64,000 nucleotides of DNA, taken from assembly GCA_965263155.1 (NCBI GenBank), contig OZ253586.1, forward strand, positions 2,728,001 through 2,792,000. The letters are read 5' to 3'. A model generated the notes under the pieces. It was not told where the DNA came from. It searched no databases and was given only the letters and a program-made list of their open reading frames with translations. Below are positions 1 through 7,461 of this stretch, one piece after another. This stretch comes from JAAXIE01 sp965263155 (GTDB lineage: Bacteria; Chloroflexota; Dehalococcoidia; Lucifugimonadales; JAAXIE01). The position numbers were made by a program, and so were the translations under genes. The stretch's first letter is position 1; every line of letters starts with the position of its first letter.

Positions 1-66
1 CACGGAGCCACCCCCGAAGCGATGGAACGTACACTGGAAGCCCTCGCGCCGTCGGCGACAACCTAG
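1..66 (+). CDS. C-terminal end of an unidentified protein (partial)
   Basis: Frame 1 is open from the window edge and ends at TAG 64-66, giving 21 residues that read like a real C-terminus (HGATPEAMERTLEALAP, then SATT). The downstream gene has its own promoter-like sequence, so this would be the last gene of an upstream unit. The fragment is too short to assign; a helix rich in A, E and L at a C-terminus fits many enzymes. Coding status is inferred from composition only. Confidence 0.45.
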   Translation, partial: HGATPEAMERTLEALAPSATT

Positions 67-107
67 GGCGACCTAGGGCAGCCAGACGCGACACTGACAT
101 CCGCTTG

Positions 108-135
108 TTGACATGGCCTTGGCTTTACATATCTA
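108..135 (+). promoter_or_regulatory. Putative sigma-70 promoter of the radical SAM gene
   Basis: A perfect TTGACA (108-113) is followed after 16 bases by TATCTA (130-135). The -10 match is only partial. Transcription would begin near 142, downstream of the ATG at 136, which supports ATG 166 as the real start of the next gene. Confidence 0.4.
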
Positions 136-165
136 ATGAGAACAAACGTTTCAGGAGATGAAGCC

Positions 166-1062
166 ATGGCTAGGGCCGACGTAGAAGAAATCCGCTGCAC
201 TACTCTCATCAATCCGGTAAAGGTGCCAGACTGGCCCTTCCGCTGGACCATCAACACGTATCGCGGTTGCCGCCACGCTTGTCGCTACTGTTACGCTCGT
301 TCCACCCATGAGTTCCTCGGTTTGGGTACCGGGCGCCAGTTCGATCAGAGGGTTTTCGCCAAGGTGAACGCCCCAGAGGTCCTGCGCTCTGAGCTGCGAC
401 GCTCCAGTTGGAAGCGGGAGCCGATCGCCATGGGGACGGCTTCCGACCCCTACGAGCCTGCCGAGGCCAGCTACAAGCTGACCCGCAAGGTGTTGGGCGT
501 GATGAAAGAGTTTGCCAACCCCGTGAGCATCACCACCAAGGGTGTACTGGTACAGAGGGATATCGATGTGCTGCAGGAGTTGAGCCAAGTGGCTGACGTG
601 CGTGTGAACTTCAGCATCGGCTGCCTTGATGAGGAGGTCTGGCGGGCCACGGAGCCGGGCGCGCCGAGCCCGAGGCACCGGCTGGAGGCTATGCAGGCCT
701 TGGTGGAGGCTGGGATTCACGCTGGGGTGGTGGCTGCCCCGATTATTCCGGGGCTATCCGACAGCGAGGAGAGCTTGGATGAGTTGGTGGGAGCCGCGGC
801 AGCCCATAAGGCGCAGTACCTTGGTGGCAACGTAATGTTTCTCAGGCCAGGCTCCAAGGAATGGTTCATGCCCCTTATCCGCGAGTCCTACCCCCATTTG
901 GCACCCCTCTACGCCAACTACTACCGGGGGGCGTATGCCCCCAAGCAGTACGCGCAGAAGATAATGGCCCGTTTGGACTCGTTGCGGGTCAAGTGGCAGC
1001 TGGATGAGAGGTACCGCGAGGAGAGGCAGCACGCAGGTCAGCTCAAGATGGCGCTGGTTTGA
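166..1062 (+). CDS. Radical SAM protein, SPL/Rv2578c-like
   Basis: A 298-residue radical SAM enzyme. The 4Fe-4S/SAM motif CX3CX2C is at Cys35, Cys39 and Cys42 (GCRHACRYCYA). The following block with GTASDPYEPAE and the SITTKG strand is typical of the family annotated as spore-photoproduct-lyase-like or Rv2578c-like DNA repair photolyases. The substrate of most members is unknown, so the name describes family, not reaction. I chose ATG 166 because AGGAG lies 8 bases upstream (153-157) and the ATG at 136 has no ribosome binding site. It stands alone: a hairpin and repeat-rich region follow. Confidence 0.9.
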   Translation: MARADVEEIRCTTLINPVKVPDWPFRWTINTYRGCRHACRYCYARSTHEFLGLGTGRQFDQRVFAKVNAPEVLRSELRRSSWKREPIAMGTASDPYEPAEASYKLTRKVLGVMKEFANPVSITTKGVLVQRDIDVLQELSQVADVRVNFSIGCLDEEVWRATEPGAPSPRHRLEAMQALVEAGIHAGVVAAPIIPGLSDSEESLDELVGAAAAHKAQYLGGNVMFLRPGSKEWFMPLIRESYPHLAPLYANYYRGAYAPKQYAQKIMARLDSLRVKWQLDERYREERQHAGQLKMALV

Positions 1063-1103
1063 CGCGTCTCGGGAGACCGGTACAGACCGGATGGCACGCA
1101 ACT

Positions 1104-1390
1104 GTTCCCCCGCTTCACGTGAACACGCGGGAACAATTCCAGATTCGCGCGGCGTCCGCCTTGGTTGGCTCAAAGCTGGCTCCTAGCTGCTCAGGTACTA
1201 ATCCCGGTGCAATACTTGCACCGGAGTCACCACGGGTATGTCAACAGAAGTCAACGAGAGTGGTACGGTATGTCTGTCAGACCACCACCGGAATACTACA
1301 AACGCGGGAACATGGTCCCGCGCCCAGCTACGAATGTGGGAACGCCTGGTCCCTCGTTCCAGCTACAAACGTGGGACCACGTTCCCGCCC
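1104..1390. repeat. Intergenic cluster of dyad-containing repeats
   Basis: The 476-base gap after the radical SAM gene is full of inverted repeats. One is GTTCCC..GGGAAC at 1104-1134, which could terminate the upstream gene. A perfect 9-bp hairpin CCGGTGCAA/TTGCACCGG with a 3-base loop sits at 1204-1224. Three tandem units follow, each starting with CTACAAACG or CTACGAATG (1296, 1328 and 1363; spacing 32 and 35) and then carrying a dyad of the GGGAAC..GGTCCC type. The cores recur, inverted, near 8.92 and 43.2 kb. ORFs across the region show no recognisable protein. Function unknown; a mobile-repeat or RNA-hairpin family is possible. Confidence 0.65.
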
Positions 1391-1538
1391 ATGGCATACC
1401 TCTCCACAACTCATCGTCCCGCGCCACATGCAATTCAGTCGTACTCCGGCTACAATCGGCCACGATGGTTGCAGCCCCGCTGCAATGCCCGGCAGGTCGC
1501 CCGGCAAGTCTACCCGACAAGTCTAAAGGAGGAGCCCC

Positions 1539-1901
1539 ATGGACTTGGTGGAAGAGCAACTCCGCAACAGTAAGACCATCGCGGTGGTGGGCCTCTCGCC
1601 CAACCCGGACCGCGACAGCCACCGTGTGTCGGCATACATGCAGAGCCAAGGCTACCGCATCATCCCGGTGAACCCCACCGTCGATGAGGTGCTGGGTGAG
1701 AAGTCGTACCCTGACCTTTCGTCCGTTCCAGAGCCCATCGACATGGTGGACATCTTTCGCCGCTCGGAGCTGGTGATGCCGGTAGTTGAAGAGGCGGTCC
1801 AAGTGGGGGCGCGCTACATCTGGATGCAGGACGGGGTGGTGAACGAGGAGGCCGCTGAAAAGGCTGAGCAGGCTGGCATCCCGGTTGTGATGGATGATTG
1901 A
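1539..1901 (+). CDS. CoA-binding domain protein (YccU-like)
   Basis: A 120-residue single-domain Rossmann protein of the CoA-binding family. It shows the N-terminal AVVGLSPNPDRDSH nucleotide loop (about residues 15-28), the PVNP strand and the WMQDGVVNEEA segment seen in stand-alone YccU/YneT-type proteins. These bind CoA in structures, but their physiological role is not settled. Start ATG 1539 has a strong ribosome binding site, AAAGGAGGAG at 1525-1534. It is followed by a promoter for the next gene, so it is probably monocistronic. Confidence 0.9.
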   Translation: MDLVEEQLRNSKTIAVVGLSPNPDRDSHRVSAYMQSQGYRIIPVNPTVDEVLGEKSYPDLSSVPEPIDMVDIFRRSELVMPVVEEAVQVGARYIWMQDGVVNEEAAEKAEQAGIPVVMDD

Positions 1902-1957
1902 ACGCTGCGACAACACCGCCGCCGGTTCGGCGGCGCCAGCAGCGCTCAGGATTCACG

Positions 1958-1987
1958 TTGACACATTGGAACCTAGAGAAGGATACT
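1958..1987 (+). promoter_or_regulatory. Putative sigma-70 promoter of the cupin dioxygenase gene
   Basis: TTGACA (1958-1963), an 18-base spacer, then GATACT (1982-1987). The ATG of the cupin gene lies about 40 bases downstream of the expected start point. Confidence 0.5.
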
Positions 1988-2034
1988 AACGGCGAACAAC
2001 TCCTTGGGAAATCACTGGATTTGAGGAGGCGCAC

Positions 2035-3123
2035 ATGGCATCTGGACCCGGCGCACAAATGGAAGAACTCGACCTCTTCTATCAAGAGGTACAGAAGCAT
2101 AACAGCAGAGGATTGTGGACCCTTGGCGGCGACAACCTGACGACTGAACCCCAGCCCAAGGCGCTGCCTTTCATGTGGAAGTGGTCCGAGTTCCGGCCTC
2201 TGATGTACCGTGCCTCGGAGCTGGTGCCTGTGGAGATGGCGGAGCGTCGTGTCTTGGTGTTCGCCAACCCTGGGCTGGGCGGCAGGCCGTCGGCCACCAG
2301 CACCCTCATGGCCAACCTGCAGATCATCAATCCGGGCGAAATTGCCCGCAGTCACCGGCATACCCCGTCGGCCTTCCGCGTCATCGTGGAGGGAACAGGC
2401 GCCTACACCACGGTGGAGGGCGAGAAGACCTACATGAACGAGGGCGACTTCATCACCACGCCCAGTTGGACGTGGCATGACCACGGCAACGAGGGCGATG
2501 CCCCCATGGTGTGGCTCGACGGGCTGGATGTGCCCTTCGTCAACTCGCTGGAGGTGGGCTTCTATGACCAGATGGAGACCCAAGCCCAAGAACTGAAGCG
2601 GCCGGACGACATGTCCCTCCGGCTGTACGGCGCTGGCTCTCTGCGTCCGACTTGGGAGCACCACGAAGGGCTGCACACCCCACTGCTCAACTACAAGTTC
2701 CAGCATGCGTACGAGACACTGAAGGAACTGTCGCAAGAGACTGAGGGCAGTCCTTACGATGGCATTTGCTTGGAGTACACCAACCCCAAGACGGGTGGGC
2801 CGGCCATGGCCACCATTGCCTGCTTTGTGCAGCTGCTCGATCCAGGGCGCCACACGAAGGCGCACCGTCATACGGGCGGTACTATCTTCCATGTGATCAA
2901 GGGCAAGGGCCACTCGATCATCCGAGGCGAGCGGTTTGACTGGCAGGCCAAGGACACCTTCGTGGTGCCGAGTTGGGCGTTCCACGAGCATGTGGCCGAG
3001 GAGGAGTCAGTGCTGTTCACCTATGACGACAGCCCGCTGCAACAGCCCTTCGGTCTGTATCGCGAGGAAGCCTACGAGGAGAATGGGGGCCACCAGCCCA
3101 TCATCGGCGTTTTCAGCGGATAG
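2035..3123 (+). CDS. Double-cupin dioxygenase, gentisate 1,2-dioxygenase-like
   Basis: A 362-residue bicupin. The first cupin has His107-x-His109 and His148/His150; the second has His277-x-His279 and His317/His319. This matches the gentisate / 1-hydroxy-2-naphthoate / salicylate ring-cleaving dioxygenase family, which uses Fe(II) and O2 to open a dihydroxylated aromatic ring. Both metal-type histidine pairs are intact, whereas many family members use only one cupin. The neighbours do not encode the rest of an aromatic pathway, so the true substrate cannot be read from context. Start ATG 2035 has GAGGAGG at 2023-2029. Confidence 0.85.
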   Translation: MASGPGAQMEELDLFYQEVQKHNSRGLWTLGGDNLTTEPQPKALPFMWKWSEFRPLMYRASELVPVEMAERRVLVFANPGLGGRPSATSTLMANLQIINPGEIARSHRHTPSAFRVIVEGTGAYTTVEGEKTYMNEGDFITTPSWTWHDHGNEGDAPMVWLDGLDVPFVNSLEVGFYDQMETQAQELKRPDDMSLRLYGAGSLRPTWEHHEGLHTPLLNYKFQHAYETLKELSQETEGSPYDGICLEYTNPKTGGPAMATIACFVQLLDPGRHTKAHRHTGGTIFHVIKGKGHSIIRGERFDWQAKDTFVVPSWAFHEHVAEEESVLFTYDDSPLQQPFGLYREEAYEENGGHQPIIGVFSG

Positions 3124-3205
3124 GCTACTGCGGCTGCGGCGGCTATCGTGTTATCGGAACCCAACCGCGCGATAACCTCAATAGTGTCCTGACGGGGCGA
3201 CAGCG

Positions 3206-3211
3206 TATAAT
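3206..3211 (+). promoter_or_regulatory. Candidate -10 element of the pdxST operon
   Basis: A perfect TATAAT about 44 bases before the pdxS start. I see no good -35 box at the usual distance, so this is a partial promoter call. Confidence 0.4.
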
Positions 3212-3254
3212 AGTCCCAAGGGCAGGACCAATTGACGTTCCTCAAGGAGGAGCT

Positions 3255-4136
3255 TTGACTACAGGCACATTCAAGGTAAAGGCAGGCTTGGCGCAGATGC
3301 TCAAGGGCGGCGTCATCATGGACGTCGTGACCGCTGAGCAGGCGGCAATAGCTGAAGAGGCAGGCGCGGTAGCAGTCATGGCGCTTGAGCGCGTGCCTGC
3401 GGACATCCGCGCCGATGGTGGCGTGGCCCGCATGGCCGACCCGTCCCGCATTCAGATGATTCTGGAGACCGTGAGCATTCCGGTGATGGCCAAGTGCCGC
3501 ATCGGTCACTTCGTTGAAGCTCAGGTGCTGGAATCTATGGGCGTTGACTACATTGACGAGTCGGAGGTGCTCACGCCTGCGGACGAGGAGCACCATGTGT
3601 GGAAGCACAACTTCAAGGTGCCCTTCGTGTGCGGTTGCCGTGACCTAGGCGAGGCTCTGCGTCGCATAGCCGAGGGCGCGGCCATGATACGCACCAAGGG
3701 TGAAGCGGGCACTGGCGACATCGTTGAGGCTGTGCGTCATATGCGGGCCGTCATGGACGCCATTCGCAAGCTGCAGAACATGCCCGACGACGAGTTGGTC
3801 ACCGAGGCCAAGAACCTTGGCGTCAATCTCGACCTGCTTATCGAGACTCGGACTTTGGGACGCCTGCCCGTGGTCAACTTCGCCGCGGGAGGCATCGCTA
3901 CCCCTTCGGACGCCGCCCTGATGATGCAATTGGGGGCCGACGGCAACTTCGTAGGTTCAGGCATCTTCAAGTCCAACGATCCCGCTCCGCGGGCCAAGGC
4001 CATCGTGGAGGCCACCACGCATTACAACGATCCCGCTATTATCGGCGAGGTGTCGAAGAATCTTGGCGAGGCCATGGTTGGAATCGGAATCAGGACCCTG
4101 CAAGAGGCGGAACTCCTTGCAACGCGTGGCGTTTAG
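3255..4136 (+). CDS. pdxS: Pyridoxal 5'-phosphate synthase, synthase subunit
   Basis: PdxS, 293 residues, the usual length. It builds PLP from ribose 5-phosphate, glyceraldehyde 3-phosphate and ammonia supplied by PdxT. Catalytic residues are in place: Asp23, Lys80 (VMAKCRIGH) and Lys148 next to the GEAGTGD phosphate loop. The start is TTG 3255, with AAGGAGG at 3244-3250 spaced 4 bases. pdxT follows after 21 bases, so the two are co-transcribed. This is the DXP-independent PLP route, although the genome also has dxr for isoprenoids. Confidence 0.98.
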   Translation: MTTGTFKVKAGLAQMLKGGVIMDVVTAEQAAIAEEAGAVAVMALERVPADIRADGGVARMADPSRIQMILETVSIPVMAKCRIGHFVEAQVLESMGVDYIDESEVLTPADEEHHVWKHNFKVPFVCGCRDLGEALRRIAEGAAMIRTKGEAGTGDIVEAVRHMRAVMDAIRKLQNMPDDELVTEAKNLGVNLDLLIETRTLGRLPVVNFAAGGIATPSDAALMMQLGADGNFVGSGIFKSNDPAPRAKAIVEATTHYNDPAIIGEVSKNLGEAMVGIGIRTLQEAELLATRGV

Positions 4137-4157
4137 GGCTGACTGGCGGAAGCGGAA

Positions 4158-4763
4158 TTGGGAGCACAGCGTCCGCCGGTGAGGGTAGGGGTGCTGGCCG
4201 TTCAGGGTGATTTTGCAGAACACCAAGCTGCGTTGAAACGCATCGGTCAGGAGTCGATTCAGGTGCGGTTGCCCCGTGACTTGGAGCAGTTGGACGGACT
4301 GATAATCCCTGGCGGTGAGAGCACCACCTTCGCCAAACTTATGGACTTCTACGACCTGCGCGAGCCCATCACCGAGTTCGCCCGCAGTGGGGCAGCAGTA
4401 TGGGGCACCTGCGCCGGTCTAATCATGATGGCACGGGAGTTGACTGAGCCGAAGCCGATGCCCATGGGCCTCATGGACATAACGGTGGAACGGAACGCTT
4501 TCGGTCGGCAGGTGGACAGTTTCGAGGCTGAGTTGCCGGTGGCTGGTCTTGGCGACGAACTGTTGCGGGCCATCTTTATACGCGCCCCCGCCATCTGCAA
4601 GGTCGGGCCCGAGGTCGAGGTGCTGGCCAAGCTTCCTGATGGACGACCCGTTGCGGTGCGGCAGGGGAACCTGCTGGCCACCTCCTTTCATCCCGAGTTG
4701 GGCGGGGACCCTCGAATGCATCAGTATTTCCTTGATATGGCTGCGCCGGAGGCGATGAGGTGA
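4158..4763 (+). CDS. pdxT: Pyridoxal 5'-phosphate synthase, glutaminase subunit
   Basis: PdxT, a class I glutamine amidotransferase of about 200 residues that feeds ammonia to PdxS. The oxyanion segment PGGEST, nucleophile Cys85 (VWGTCAGL) and the His178/Glu180 pair (SFHPELGGD) are present. The start is uncertain: TTG 4158 and GTG 4179 are both possible. GTG gives the usual short N-terminus MRVGVLAVQGD, and neither has a convincing Shine-Dalgarno. The stop overlaps the next start as GTGA (4760-4763). Confidence 0.97.
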   Translation: MGAQRPPVRVGVLAVQGDFAEHQAALKRIGQESIQVRLPRDLEQLDGLIIPGGESTTFAKLMDFYDLREPITEFARSGAAVWGTCAGLIMMARELTEPKPMPMGLMDITVERNAFGRQVDSFEAELPVAGLGDELLRAIFIRAPAICKVGPEVEVLAKLPDGRPVAVRQGNLLATSFHPELGGDPRMHQYFLDMAAPEAMR

Positions 4764-6310
4764 CGGCTACCGACGGGCGGGTGCTGGACGACTTAGAGTT
4801 GCTGATCGACGCCCTGCCCTTACGCATCGCGACGCCGTTACGTGCAAGGGAGGACCTGCGCGAACTACTGGAAGTGGTCCTGGACTTAGGCCGCGTCCCC
4901 GAAGCCCGCTTTCCCTACCAGACCGTGATCATCGACCCCGTAGAGATAACTGATGCCGACTTGGAGTATGTGGTTGAACGCTTAGGCCAGTTCGGCGGCG
5001 ACAACCGTGCTGGCATAACGCGGACGCTGCACCGCTTCTCTGCTATCAGGAATCGCAAAGGGAAGGTGGTGGGTCTCACTTGCCGTGTGGGGCGGGCTGT
5101 GTTCGGCACAATCCAGATCATTGAAGACCAAGTACTGTCCGGCAAGAGCATCCTGCTGCTGGGCCGCCCCGGTGTGGGCAAGACCACCATGCTGCGGGAG
5201 GTAGCCCGTGTACTAGCGGACCACGCTCACAGGCGGGTCATTATCGTGGACACGTCGAATGAGATCGCAGGTGATGGCGACATCCCTCATCCTGCCATCG
5301 GCAATGCACGGCGGATGCAGGTAGCCACACCGACGTTGCAGCACGGGGTGATGATTGAGGCGGTGGAGAACCACATGCCCGAGGTCATTATTATTGATGA
5401 GATGGGCACTGAGTTGGAAGCGCTGGCTGCGAGGACTATCGCCGAACGCGGGGTGCAGCTTATCGCCACTGCCCACGGCAACACGCTGGAGAACCTGGTG
5501 CTCAACCCCACGCTCTCCGATTTGGTGGGCGGTGTTCAATCGGTGACCTTGGGCGACGACGAAGCTAGGCGTCGAGGCACTCAGAAAGCGATTCTGGAGC
5601 GCAAGGCTCCGCCGACCTTCGATGTAGTGGTGGAGATACAGACTTGGGACCGGGTGGCGGTACATGACAATGTGAGCCGCGTGGTGGATATGTACCTGAG
5701 GGGTCTGCCCATAGTGCCCGAAACCCGCTGGCTGGACGAGCCGGGCCGAGTGGTGAAGGTGCGGGAAACACCGAGCACCACTATAGCCCATTCGCCTGTC
5801 GTGCGGACTACGGAAAGAGCGCCTGTGCCGGAAACGGAGCCGGGGGATGGGCCGCCTCAGAAGTTATTTCTGTTTGGTGTGAGGCGTGATCGGGTTGAAG
5901 AAGCGGCCCAAGAGGCGGGCGTGACAGTGAACGTGGTCAACGAATTGCGTGTGGCCGATGTGGTGCTGACCACCAAGACCCACTACCGGCGTGGTTCCCG
6001 CGTGGTGAAGGCAGCGGAAGAGGCCAGCAAGCCAGTGTATGTGCTCCGCAAGAACACCGCGCCGCATGTGCAGCAATTTCTGAAGGCTAGGGGCGGGGCC
6101 AACGGGGCCGACCCCAAGGTGGACGAGGCCCTGCAAGAGGCCCACGAGGCCGCGCAACGGGTGATGGAGGGCGACGAAGACACGGTGACGCTCCTCCCGC
6201 AGGCTGCGTACATCCGCCGCCTGCAACACATGCTGGCGGCCAAGTACTCGGTAACGTCGCGCAGTGCCGGGCGTGAGCCGCAACGCCACGTTACGTTTGC
6301 TCGGCAGTAG
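4760..6310 (+). CDS. AAA ATPase with C-terminal R3H domain, SpoIIIAA-like
   Basis: A 516-residue protein with three parts. An N-terminal region (about 1-120) precedes a P-loop ATPase core: Walker A GRPGVGKT at 135-142, Walker B with Asp213-Glu214, and the sensor stretch ATAHGN. An R3H single-stranded nucleic-acid-binding domain lies at the C-terminus (about 470-516, YIRRLQHMLAAKY). The core resembles SpoIIIAA / R3H nucleic-acid ATPases found in non-sporulating bacteria and plastids. Start GTG 4760 has GGAGG at 4748-4752 and overlaps the pdxT stop by 4 bases. Biochemical role unknown; coupling to pdxT and tmk looks operonic. Confidence 0.9.
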   Translation: MTATDGRVLDDLELLIDALPLRIATPLRAREDLRELLEVVLDLGRVPEARFPYQTVIIDPVEITDADLEYVVERLGQFGGDNRAGITRTLHRFSAIRNRKGKVVGLTCRVGRAVFGTIQIIEDQVLSGKSILLLGRPGVGKTTMLREVARVLADHAHRRVIIVDTSNEIAGDGDIPHPAIGNARRMQVATPTLQHGVMIEAVENHMPEVIIIDEMGTELEALAARTIAERGVQLIATAHGNTLENLVLNPTLSDLVGGVQSVTLGDDEARRRGTQKAILERKAPPTFDVVVEIQTWDRVAVHDNVSRVVDMYLRGLPIVPETRWLDEPGRVVKVRETPSTTIAHSPVVRTTERAPVPETEPGDGPPQKLFLFGVRRDRVEEAAQEAGVTVNVVNELRVADVVLTTKTHYRRGSRVVKAAEEASKPVYVLRKNTAPHVQQFLKARGGANGADPKVDEALQEAHEAAQRVMEGDEDTVTLLPQAAYIRRLQHMLAAKYSVTSRSAGREPQRHVTFARQ

Positions 6311-6358
6311 CCCCCAGCTACTCTTCAAGCGATACACGTAGCAACGAAAGCTGCTGGT

Positions 6359-7039
6359 GTGTTCATCTCTTTCGAAGGCATAGAGGGATGCGGTAAGTCG
6401 ACCCAAGCAGACATGCTGGTCCAAGCTATGGTGGCCGCGGGCCTTCAAGTGGTTCCGGTACATGAACCGGGCTCCACCAGCTTGGGCCAATACCTTCGTA
6501 GATACCTTAAAGACGAGAGCGTCGCGCCCACGTACGAGGCGGAATTGCTGCTCTTCTGCGCCGCCCGAGCCGAACTGGTCACCAACGTGCTGCGCCCGAC
6601 CTTGGAACGGGGTGTGCATGTGGTCGCCGACCGCTACTCCGACTCCACTATGGCATATCAAGGGTACGGACGAAGGCTTGATCTGGAGACGGTTCAGAGC
6701 GTGAACGTGGTTGCCACTGGCGGCCTGAATCCTGACGTGACTTTCCTGTTGGACTTGGCTCCGGCTGGCGGACTCGCGAGAGTGCAGCCGCAGCTAAGTC
6801 TGTTCTCAATGAGTGCGGAGGGGGAGACCGGCATGGTCCGTCAGGAGGAGGCAGGGCAGAGGGGATTTGAAGTCGAGCCGTTGAACTTCCATCGCAGGGT
6901 CAGGCGCGGTTACCTGGACTTGGCTGAGAGAGAGCCGGAGCGGTGGGTAGTGCTGGACGCAAGACAACCTAAGTCGGAGTTGGCCCGACAAATATGGGAA
7001 GAAGTGCAAGCCCGATTGGGCCGCAGCGACACCAAGTAA
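6359..7039 (+). CDS. tmk: Thymidylate kinase
   Basis: dTMP kinase, 226 residues, phosphorylating dTMP to dTDP. The P-loop EGIEGCGKST (about residues 6-15), the DR(Y/S) motif in VADRYSDST and the YQGYGR loop are clear. The LID region is odd: between GLARV and the normal RVRxGYLDLA helix there are about 20 extra residues (around 143-165) and the usual DRFE-like LID motif is not obvious. GTG 6359 is the only start fitting the family N-terminus and has no strong ribosome binding site; the gene trails the R3H ATPase by 48 bases. A hairpin follows the stop. Confidence 0.95.
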   Translation: MFISFEGIEGCGKSTQADMLVQAMVAAGLQVVPVHEPGSTSLGQYLRRYLKDESVAPTYEAELLLFCAARAELVTNVLRPTLERGVHVVADRYSDSTMAYQGYGRRLDLETVQSVNVVATGGLNPDVTFLLDLAPAGGLARVQPQLSLFSMSAEGETGMVRQEEAGQRGFEVEPLNFHRRVRRGYLDLAEREPERWVVLDARQPKSELARQIWEEVQARLGRSDTK

Positions 7040-7045
7040 AAACTT

Positions 7046-7080
7046 GACGGCCTGGGAGCATACACGCTCTCCAGGCCGTA
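7046..7080 (-). terminator. Terminator hairpin between convergent genes
   Basis: A long stem: TACGGCCTGG at 7046-7055 pairs with CCAGGCCGTA at 7071-7080 and is extended inward by GAGC/GCTC around the loop ATACAC. On the minus strand the stem is followed by a T run (TTTTT from the AAAAA at 7037-7041), so it works as an intrinsic terminator for the queG-selW unit. It may also stop tmk transcription, although the plus side lacks a T run. Confidence 0.75.
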
Positions 7081-7112
7081 GTTAGTTCGGGGTGTCTCAG
7101 GCGTAGGGCGGG

Positions 7113-7388
7113 CTAGTCGTCGGCGGCTACCGGGACAGCCTCGATTTTCTCAGCAATGGCGGCCTTCATCTTGCGCACCCGTGCCAGATCGGGGTAGCCC
7201 TCGGCTATCTTGTCGAAGATTTTCTCGCCGTTGGCAAAGACCTCCATGATTCCCTGCCCCTTGGGGGTAATGGTGATGGACGCATCACCTCCGAAGGCCC
7301 GGAAGAACTCATTCGCCATCCACATGGCGGTAGCGTGATGCTGTCAAGGTACGCAGTAAGTGATCTCGACTTGAACTTTTCCTTCCAA
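7113..7388 (-). CDS. SelW/Rdx-like selenoprotein (CxxU, UGA read as selenocysteine)
   Basis: From TTG 7388 the frame reads MEGKVQVEITYCVP, then an in-frame TGA at 7346-7344 (codon 15), then QHHATAMWMANEF and the rest of a SelW/SelT/SelH (Rdx) thioredoxin-like fold to stop 7113. With TGA as selenocysteine this gives a 91-residue protein with the family redox motif C12-V-P-U15; cysteine homologues have CxxC here. GAGGAG lies 8 bases before TTG 7388, so translation should begin upstream of the UGA. A hairpin that fits bacterial SECIS rules follows the UGA. A routine call would start at ATG 7325 and lose the active site. It lies 73 bases after queG on the same strand. Rdx proteins are thought to be thiol oxidoreductases; substrates are unknown. 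Confidence 0.85.
7314..7335 (-). promoter_or_regulatory. Predicted bacterial SECIS element
   Basis: Just after the UGA the mRNA can fold CGCUACC (7335-7329) onto GGAUGGCG (7321-7314). The stem has 7 pairs including one G-U and a single bulged A. The loop GCCAUGU begins with G, 15 bases past the UGA. SelB-recognised bacterial SECIS hairpins typically have a loop starting with G at about this distance. Folding was done by eye. Confidence 0.6.
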
Positions 7389-7461
7389 AGCGGTGACTCC
7401 TCGATTCGAGTTGTGAGCCTAGGCTCACAATCGTTGATTGTAACGGGCGGGGGCATCTGCT

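Noticed and set aside
151..720. 189-residue minus-strand ORF inside the radical SAM gene
   Set aside because: Low-complexity shadow frame typical of high-GC DNA; the plus strand has all radical SAM motifs.
1295..1390. Possible CRISPR-like array of three repeats
   Set aside because: Only three units, imperfect repeats, the variable parts are themselves dyads, and there are no cas genes nearby.
1059..1671. Three overlapping plus-strand ORFs in the gap after the radical SAM gene
   Set aside because: They cross hairpins and repeats, differ in frame and resemble no protein.
1660..2991. 443-residue minus-strand ORF antisense to the cupin gene
   Set aside because: It mirrors the codon pattern of the plus-strand gene, has no recognisable domain and spans a promoter region.
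7113..7325. SelW-like gene as a truncated pseudogene or an ORF starting at ATG 7325
   Set aside because: The frame, ribosome binding site and family sequence extend upstream across a single UGA at the redox position, which recoding explains better than decay.
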